Below are positions 14,853 to 19,440 of a DNA stretch of 19,440 nucleotides, piece by piece. The number at the start of each line of letters is the position of its first letter. The stretch's first letter is position 1. A model generated the notes under the pieces. It ran no database searches. It was not told the DNA's origin and saw only the letters and a program-made list of their open reading frames with translations. The position numbers were made by a program, and so were the translations under genes. The stretch is from Ga0077527 sp038316355 (GTDB taxonomy: Bacteria > Pseudomonadota > Gammaproteobacteria > Burkholderiales > SG8-41), in contig JBBQAO010000070.1 of the NCBI GenBank assembly GCA_038316355.1, positions 1-19,440 of the forward strand, read 5' to 3'.

Positions 14853-16094
14853 ATGAATGAGGGCGCAGCAGGAAAAATGCGCGGGACTGTGGACGCCGTC
14901 TACCGCACCGGGTCACGCCGCGTGTTTGCGACGCTGATCCGCCTGCTCGGTGATTTCGATGTCGCGGAAGAAGCGCTGCATGAAGCCTTCCGCGCAGCAC
15001 TTGAACAATGGCCCCGCGACGGGGTGCCAGCGAATCCGCGGGCATGGCTGGTGTCGGCGGGCCGGTTCAAGGCCGTCGACGCGATACGTCGTGACGCACG
15101 GGTAGACGAGCTTGATGACGAGGCCGCAGCAAACATCGCTGCCCCCGATGCGCCTGAAACCGAAGACATCGAGGACGACCGGCTGCGGCTGATTTTCACC
15201 TGCTGCCATCCTGGCTTGCAGCCCGACGCCCAGGTGGCGCTGACGCTGCGCGAAGTCTGCGGCCTGACCACGGAGGAAATTGCGCACGCCTTCCTCACCG
15301 CGCCGCAGACGCTGGCGCAGCGCATCGTGCGCGCTAAAAACAAGATCCGCGACGCAAAAATCCCCTGCCAGGCGCCCACACCGGAAGACCTGCCCGAACG
15401 GCTCGACAGCGTGCTGCGCGTAATCCATCTGGTATTCAATGAAGGTTATGCCGCCTCGTCAGGCGACGCGCTGACTCGGCACGATCTGTCAGGCGAAGCC
15501 ATCCGCCTCGCGCGCTTGATCGTCGATCTGCTGCCGGAGCCGGAGGCCATGGGCCTGCTGGCGCTGATGCTGCTGCACGAATCGCGGCGCGCCGCGCGCG
15601 CCCGGCCGTCGGGCGGCCTGATCCTGCTCAAAGACCAGGACCGCAAGCTGTGGGATCGCGAACAGATTGCCGAAGGCAGCGCACCGGTGGAACGGGCACT
15701 GGCGACGCGGCAGATCGGCCCCTATGCGCTGCAGGCGGCGATTTCGGCGGTGCATGCCGAAGCCCCCTCCGCCGCAGAAACCGACTGGACACAGATCGTC
15801 GGACGCTACGATGTGCTGGCAAGGCTGGAGCCCTCGCCGATTATCGAACTCAATCGCGCCGTCGCCGTGGCCATGCGCGACGGTCCGGCCGCCGGACTCG
15901 CCTTGGTCGAAACCATACTGGCCAGCGGTGAATTGGCCGATTACCGCCTCGCACATGCGGCGCACGCCGACCTGTGCCGGCGACTGGGCATGGCCGCCGA
16001 AGCACGCACGTCCTATCAGCGCGCGCTGGAACTGACGCAACAGGCACCGGAACGACGCTTCCTCGAACACAGGCTGGCTGAACTGGGAAAATGA
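14853..16094 (+). CDS. ECF sigma factor with long C-terminal extension (ECF42 type)
   Basis: This encodes 413 residues, about twice the usual ECF length. Region 2 (~20-85) includes RLLGDFDVAEEALHEAF and NPRAWLVSAGRFKAVDAIRR. Region 4 (~115-165) includes FTCCHPGLQPDAQVALTLRE and LTTEEIAHAFLTAPQTLAQR. Residues ~170-413 are the DUF6596/TPR-like extension (RVIHLVFNEGYAASSGDALT, then LLALMLLHESRRAARA, then PSPIIELNRAVAVAMRDGPA), typical of group ECF42. These factors have no anti-sigma partner; the extension is thought to control activity, and their usual targets are DGPF/YCII genes. Such a gene with a matching promoter lies 2 kb downstream. The weak aggg site upstream leaves a second start at 14877 possible. 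Confidence 0.93.
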   Translation: MNEGAAGKMRGTVDAVYRTGSRRVFATLIRLLGDFDVAEEALHEAFRAALEQWPRDGVPANPRAWLVSAGRFKAVDAIRRDARVDELDDEAAANIAAPDAPETEDIEDDRLRLIFTCCHPGLQPDAQVALTLREVCGLTTEEIAHAFLTAPQTLAQRIVRAKNKIRDAKIPCQAPTPEDLPERLDSVLRVIHLVFNEGYAASSGDALTRHDLSGEAIRLARLIVDLLPEPEAMGLLALMLLHESRRAARARPSGGLILLKDQDRKLWDREQIAEGSAPVERALATRQIGPYALQAAISAVHAEAPSAAETDWTQIVGRYDVLARLEPSPIIELNRAVAVAMRDGPAAGLALVETILASGELADYRLAHAAHADLCRRLGMAAEARTSYQRALELTQQAPERRFLEHRLAELGK

Positions 16095-16205
16095 GCCGGA
16101 AAAATAAGCTAAAAAAATAAGCGGCGCACTTCCCGGAACATCCACTGTCTGTCACTACCTGTAATACCATCCTGCTCTCATTCTGCTCCCCTCCCCGGAT
16201 TCACC

Positions 16206-17132
16206 ATGCCGCCGATCATTGCCGTCTCCAATCTGACCAAGACTTACGCCTCGGGCTTCCAGGCGCTGAAAAACATCAGCCTCGACATCCGCCATGGCGA
16301 GATCTTCGCGCTGCTCGGTCCCAATGGTGCCGGCAAGACCACGCTGATCAGCATCATTTGCGGCATCGTCACCGCGACCCAGGGCACGGTGCTGGCAGAC
16401 GGGCTCGACACCGTGCACGACTACCGCGCGGCCCGCTCGCGCATCGGCCTGGTGCCGCAGGAATTGTCGACCGATGCCTTCGAAACGGTATGGGACACGG
16501 TCTGTTTCAGCCGCGGGCTGTTCGGCCGCGCGCCAGACCCGCAGCACATCGAAAAAATATTGCGCGATCTGTCCTTATGGGACAAACGCAAAAACAGGAT
16601 CATGACCTTGTCCGGCGGCATGAAACGACGGGTAATGATCGCCAAGGCGCTGTCGCATGAACCGGACATCCTTTTCCTCGACGAGCCGACTGCCGGCGTC
16701 GACGTGGAGCTGCGCCGGGACATGTGGCAACTGGTGCGCGGTCTGAAAGAACGCGGCGTGACCATCATCCTGACCACGCACTATATCGACGAAGCCGAGG
16801 AAATGGCCGACCGCATCGGCGTGATCAGCAAGGGCGAGCTGATCGTGGTCGAGGAAAAAGCCACGCTGATGAAAAAACTTGGCAAAAAACAGCTCACTGT
16901 AAATCTGCAGCAGGCAATGACGGCCATTCCGGCGGAACTGGCCGAATGGCAACTGGCGCTGAAAGCCGGCGGCAGCGAACTCGAATATTCCTTCGACGCA
17001 AACACCGAACATACGGGTGTGCCGGATCTGCTCCGGCGCATCAGCGATCTCGGCATCGGGTTCAAGGATCTGAATACCCGGCAGAGTTCACTGGAGGATA
17101 TTTTTGTCAGCCTGGTACATGAACAGAAATGA
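16206..17132 (+). CDS. ABC-2 type exporter ATPase, YadG-like
   Basis: This encodes 308 residues. Walker A is GPNGAGKTT (38-46), the Q loop is LVPQE, the signature is LSGGM (136-140), Walker B is ILFLDEPTAGVD (156-167) and the switch His is in TTHY (His193). The segment AGVDVELRRDMW and the C-terminal SSLEDIFVSLVHE match Escherichia coli YadG closely in length and wording, as far as I recall that sequence. It energises the permease encoded by the overlapping next gene. The cargo is unknown for YadGH; family members export drugs, lipids or polysaccharide-type molecules. No strong ribosome site precedes the ATG. It lies 111 bases after the ECF42 sigma factor, in the same direction, so it could share its transcript or be a target of it. 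Confidence 0.95.
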   Translation: MPPIIAVSNLTKTYASGFQALKNISLDIRHGEIFALLGPNGAGKTTLISIICGIVTATQGTVLADGLDTVHDYRAARSRIGLVPQELSTDAFETVWDTVCFSRGLFGRAPDPQHIEKILRDLSLWDKRKNRIMTLSGGMKRRVMIAKALSHEPDILFLDEPTAGVDVELRRDMWQLVRGLKERGVTIILTTHYIDEAEEMADRIGVISKGELIVVEEKATLMKKLGKKQLTVNLQQAMTAIPAELAEWQLALKAGGSELEYSFDANTEHTGVPDLLRRISDLGIGFKDLNTRQSSLEDIFVSLVHEQK

Positions 17133-17926
17133 GCGAGAACATGAAAAAAAACAATAGCCTCGCCTTCAACCGCCACGGTGTATGGGCGATTTTCCGCTTC
17201 GAGATGGCGCGCTTCTGGCGCACCGTGGCGCAGAGCATCGTGGCGCCGGTGATCACCACCTCGCTGTATTTTGTCGTGTTCGGTGCTGCCATCGGTTCGC
17301 GCATGTCGGGCGTGGACGGCGTGCCCTACGGCGCCTTCATCGTGCCGGGCCTGATCATGCTGTCGCTGTTTACCGCCAGTCTGTCGAATGCCTCCTTCGG
17401 CATCTACTTCCCCAAATTCACCGGAACGATTTACGAACTGCTGTCAGCGCCGGTATCACCGTGGGAAATCGTGCTCGCCTATGTAGGAGCATCAGCAACC
17501 AAGTCCATCATTCTCGGGCTGATCATCCTCGCCACGGCCGGCCTGTTCGTGCCGATCCAGATCCTGCATCCGGTGTGGATGATCGCTTTCCTGCTGCTGA
17601 CCTCCATTACTTTCAGCCTGTTCGGATTCATCATCGGGGTCTGGGCCAAGGGTTTTGAACAGTTGCAGTTCATACCCATGCTGATCATGACCCCGCTGAC
17701 CTTCCTCGGCGGCGCGTTTTATTCGATCGACATGCTGCCGCCGGCCTGGCGCACCGTCAGTCTGTTCAATCCTGTGGTCTATCTGATCAGCGGTTTTCGC
17801 TGGAGCTTTTACGGTGCCGCGGATGTGCATGTCGGTGTGAGCCTCGCGGCAACACTGGGATTTTTCCTCGCCTGCATGGCCGGGGTGACGTGGATTTTCA
17901 AAACCGGATACCGGCTGAAAAGCTGA
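17129..17926 (+). CDS. ABC-2 type exporter permease, YadH-like
   Basis: This encodes 265 residues with six predicted membrane spans after a short cytosolic N-terminus (SLAFNRHGVWAIFRFEMARF). The ABC-2 hallmarks are VPGLIMLSLFTASLSNASFG, the ISF-like KFTGTIYELLSAPVSPWEIV coupling region and the PLTFLGGAFYSIDMLPPAWR signature before the last helices. Its ATG overlaps the ATPase stop (ATGA), so translation is coupled and the two form a transporter. A second in-frame ATG at 17141 is possible. The stop is 60 bases before the ECF42-type promoter of the DGPF gene. The pair therefore sits between a sigma factor and its likely target gene. Confidence 0.95.
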   Translation: MSENMKKNNSLAFNRHGVWAIFRFEMARFWRTVAQSIVAPVITTSLYFVVFGAAIGSRMSGVDGVPYGAFIVPGLIMLSLFTASLSNASFGIYFPKFTGTIYELLSAPVSPWEIVLAYVGASATKSIILGLIILATAGLFVPIQILHPVWMIAFLLLTSITFSLFGFIIGVWAKGFEQLQFIPMLIMTPLTFLGGAFYSIDMLPPAWRTVSLFNPVVYLISGFRWSFYGAADVHVGVSLAATLGFFLACMAGVTWIFKTGYRLKS

Positions 17927-17985
17927 GGATCGGTTCAAGCCGTGCCCCTGAAGCCCCAGGGCCGGCAAAATTTATTTCAGCGCCT

Positions 17986-18012
17986 TGTCGAATTGGCCAT
18001 TTGCCAATCGAC
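17986..18012 (+). promoter_or_regulatory. candidate ECF42-type promoter of the DGPF gene
   Basis: TGTCGA (17986-17991), a 17-base spacer and CGAC (18009-18012) match the -35 TGTCGA and -10 CGA/TC elements I recall for ECF42 targets. The spacing fits an ECF promoter and would start transcription near 18018-18020, ~65 bases before the ATG at 18086. The same stretch is an imperfect dyad (gtcg-a-attggc with gccaatcgac), so it could also be an operator or RNA hairpin. It is the only TGTCGA I found outside coding sequence in the window. Confidence 0.65.
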
Positions 18013-18085
18013 TACAGGGTAAGAACGGTCGTTGTCGCGCCTCGGCCCACGATAAATTATTGTTTAAAAACAAGGATTTAAAATC

Positions 18086-18471
18086 ATGCGCTTCATGGTA
18101 ATGGTCAAGGCAACACTGGATTCGGAAGCCGGCGCCCTGCCCAGCGAAGAATTGCTGACGGCAATGGGCAAATACAACGAGGAACTGGCCAAGGCGGGCA
18201 TCCTGCTCTCGGGCGAAGGGCTCCAACCGAGTTCGAAGGGCGCGCGTGTGCAGTTTTCCGGATCCAAGAGGACCGTGGTCGACGGCCCTTTGCCGAAACC
18301 AAGGAACAACTCGCGGGTTTTTACATGATCGAGGCCCGCGATCTCGACGAAGCGATCGAGATCGCGGCAAAAATTCCACCGGTGCGCGTGGGCTGTGTCG
18401 AAGTACGGCCGATCCGCCCGATCCGTGAAACTGTCGCGGCGGTTCAGCCGAAACCAAAACAAGGCTTGTAA
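18086..18471 (+). pseudogene. YCII/DGPF-domain protein with a frameshift in the DGPF motif
   Basis: The first 66 codons give a YCII-related (DGPF) protein: MRFMVMVKATLDSEAG, then MGKYNEELAKAGILLSGEGL, then GARVQFSGSKRTVVDG. At 18286-18292 the sequence is ccctttg. The current frame reads D-G-P-L-P and stops at codon 81, while the -1 frame continues as GCC GAA ACC AAG, giving A-E-T-K-E-Q-L-AGFYMIEARD and ending at 18469-18471. One base is therefore missing; D-G-P-F-A-E-T-K would be normal, and the restored protein has ~128 residues. DGPF proteins are the usual partners of ECF42 sigma factors; their biochemical activity is unknown. An aagga site precedes the ATG. The cause may be a real mutation, a consensus error, or frameshifting on an X-XXY-YYZ-shaped heptamer. 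Confidence 0.85.
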
Positions 18472-18574
18472 CCGCCGATGAACGCGGTGAACGCCGATAA
18501 AATCCTGGCGATGAATTCCGGCATTGTGAGCAGTTTGTATTTTTGCATCTGCGTTCATCGGCGTTTATCGGCGG
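18472..18574. repeat. imperfect inverted repeat between the DGPF and BNR genes
   Basis: The left arm from 18472 (ccgccgatgaacgcggtgaa) pairs, with a few mismatches, with the right arm 18550-18574 (ending gcgtttatcggcgg). Both arms are themselves built of repeated 'gccgatgaacgc' and 'gccgataaacgc' words. It starts one base after the DGPF stop codon. Similar 'gcggataaacgc/gcggatgaacgc' repeats occur scattered in many proteobacterial genomes, so it may be a dispersed REP-like palindrome and may also act as a transcript end. Confidence 0.6.
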
Positions 18575-18621
18575 CAAATGCTTTTGCATTTTGACTCTGC
18601 TTTCCGACACAGGAGAAAACC

Positions 18622-19197
18622 ATGCCCCGAAAATCCTCCGCAGCAAAACGCCGCACCATCGTGCTCGTAGCCACACGCAAAGGCGCCTGGCTTTTTCACG
18701 GCGATGCCGCGCGCAAAACCTGGAAAGTGATGATCAAGGGCATGGATGTGGTCGAAGGCTATGGCTTCGATCCGGCGCAGCCCACTTTCCACGATCCGCA
18801 TTGCCTGCGTATGTGCCCGGGCAATCCGGACCGCATTTACCAGCAGAACCACTGCTGCATTTACCGCATTGACCGTCCCTCCGACACCTGGGTGCGCATT
18901 GGAAAATCGATGCCGAAAAAAACCGGAGACATCGGTTTCCCGGTGGTGGTGCATCCGCGCGACGGCGGCAAGACCTGGCAGCGCATGAATGCCGGCATGC
19001 CGGACAATCAGGCGTGGTGGACCGTAAAGCGACAGGCGATGACCACGGACACGGCAGCGACTGTGGGGATCTACTTCGGCACCACCAGCGGCGAGTTGTG
19101 GCTGAGCCGCAATGAAGGACAGCGCTGGGCCTGCATCGCGCGCCATCTGCCGGAAATCTACGCGGTGGAAACCGCGACGCTACAAGCCCTGCGATGA
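18622..19197 (+). CDS. BNR/WD40-type 'exo-alpha-sialidase-like' protein, internally shortened
   Basis: This encodes 191 residues, about half the length I expect for this beta-propeller family (~350-400). The start (RRTIVLVATRKGAWLFHGDA), middle (FHDPHCLRMCPGNPDRIYQQ, then SMPKKTGDIGFPVVVHPRD) and end (QAWWTVKRQAMTTDTAA, GIYFGTTSGELWLSRNEGQRW, HLPEIYAVE) match the family. The stretches normally between residues ~35 and 36, and between ~113 and 116, are missing. Both joins keep the frame and fall on words repeated in the family (acctggaaa near 18718-18726, cgcgac near 18958-18963). The Asp-box motif DGGKTW is present. Despite the name, these cytosolic propellers have no proven sialidase activity. 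A caggag site precedes the ATG. The stop overlaps the MoaD-like gene. A shortened propeller is unlikely to fold normally. Confidence 0.8.
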   Translation: MPRKSSAAKRRTIVLVATRKGAWLFHGDAARKTWKVMIKGMDVVEGYGFDPAQPTFHDPHCLRMCPGNPDRIYQQNHCCIYRIDRPSDTWVRIGKSMPKKTGDIGFPVVVHPRDGGKTWQRMNAGMPDNQAWWTVKRQAMTTDTAATVGIYFGTTSGELWLSRNEGQRWACIARHLPEIYAVETATLQALR

Positions 19198-19440
19198 AAG
19201 TGCTGATCCCCAGTGCGCTGCGCTCCTACACCGAACGCAGTCAGGCTGATGCCCGGGGCGCGACCCTCGCCGCGCTGCTGCTCGACCTCGACCGCCAGTA
19301 CGCCGGCATCCGCTTCCGCATGATCGATGAGCAGGATCGCATCCGCCGCCACATCCGCATATTCGTCAACGGCACGCAGGTGCGCGACCTCACGCAACCG
19401 CTGGCAGAAAGCGATGAAATCATCATCGTGCAGGCACTGA
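19194..19440 (+). CDS. MoaD/ThiS-family ubiquitin-like protein, 3' end cut by the window
   Basis: The ATG at 19194 overlaps the stop of the propeller gene (ATGA). The 82 visible codons give a beta-grasp protein: MKVLIPSALRSYTERSQADA, then GATLAALLLDLDRQYAGIRF, then RIRRHIRIFVNGTQVRDLTQ and SDEIIIVQAL. MoaD/ThiS proteins end in Gly-Gly a few residues later; this end lies outside the window and cannot be checked. Members carry sulfur as a thiocarboxylate for molybdopterin, thiamin or other sulfur transfer. The pairing with a BNR propeller gene is one I recall from other proteobacteria, where its function is not established. No activating E1 enzyme is in view. Confidence 0.88.
   Translation, partial: MKVLIPSALRSYTERSQADARGATLAALLLDLDRQYAGIRFRMIDEQDRIRRHIRIFVNGTQVRDLTQPLAESDEIIIVQAL

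Noticed and set aside
16456..16480. Other TGTCGA occurrences, for example within the ABC ATPase gene
   Set aside because: They lie inside coding sequence, are expected by chance at this GC content, and do not precede a gene start at promoter distance.
1..19440. CRISPR arrays, complete tRNAs, rRNAs and classic riboswitches
   Set aside because: No regularly spaced repeats, cloverleaf-capable segments or conserved aptamer cores were found by eye on either strand.

Overview
The window reads as a stretch of a GC-rich betaproteobacterium, most likely Burkholderiales or a relative. This is inferred from an orphan tripartite-tricarboxylate (Bug/TctC-type) binding protein, the style of the Crp/Fnr and GST genes, the high GC at third codon positions, and a tRNA-Asn remnant of proteobacterial type. 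No rRNA, complete tRNA or CRISPR array was seen.

Region 1 (1-4747) is an accessory mosaic. It opens with the 3' part of a sensor histidine kinase. The last ~230 coding bases of that kinase plus ~40 bases beyond its stop (704-979) recur at 4067-4339 with 7 substitutions and one 3-base gap. Between the two copies lie a 5'-truncated IS3-family transposase, a MITE-like palindromic element, the 3' half of a tRNA-Asn gene, a DUF2177 membrane protein, a cation-efflux (CDF) gene that has lost its middle, a PNPOx-like flavoprotein and a zinc nucleoside deaminase. After the second copy there are ~400 bases without a recognisable gene.

Region 2 (4748-8046) holds envelope, stress and regulatory genes. 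On the minus strand are a transglutaminase-like protease, an OsmB-like glycine-zipper lipoprotein with a clear terminator, and a BON-domain lipoprotein. On the plus strand are a Crp/Fnr-type regulator and a small winged-helix protein with its own terminator. A tandem 10-base repeat lies between the BON and Crp genes.

Region 3 (8174-14655) is metabolic and transport: a DASS/SLC13-type permease with RCK-C domains, a glutathione S-transferase, an exported MetX-like alpha/beta hydrolase, an orphan Bug binding protein, a small unassigned ORF, and a convergent exported ClpP-fold (COG3904-like) protein.

Region 4 (14853-19440) is the most interesting. An ECF sigma factor with a long C-terminal extension (ECF42 type) is followed by a YadG/YadH-like ABC exporter pair and then by a YCII/DGPF protein, the classical partner of ECF42 factors. 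Upstream of the DGPF gene is TGTCGA, 17 bases, CGAC, which matches the ECF42 promoter motif as I recall it. The DGPF gene itself carries a one-base frameshift exactly in its DGPF signature. Downstream, a BNR/WD40-type 'exo-alpha-sialidase-like' gene appears to have lost two internal segments while staying in frame. It overlaps a MoaD/ThiS-family gene that runs off the window. Several genes in this window therefore carry internal deletions or frameshifts, so the locus is either eroding or affected by assembly or consensus errors.
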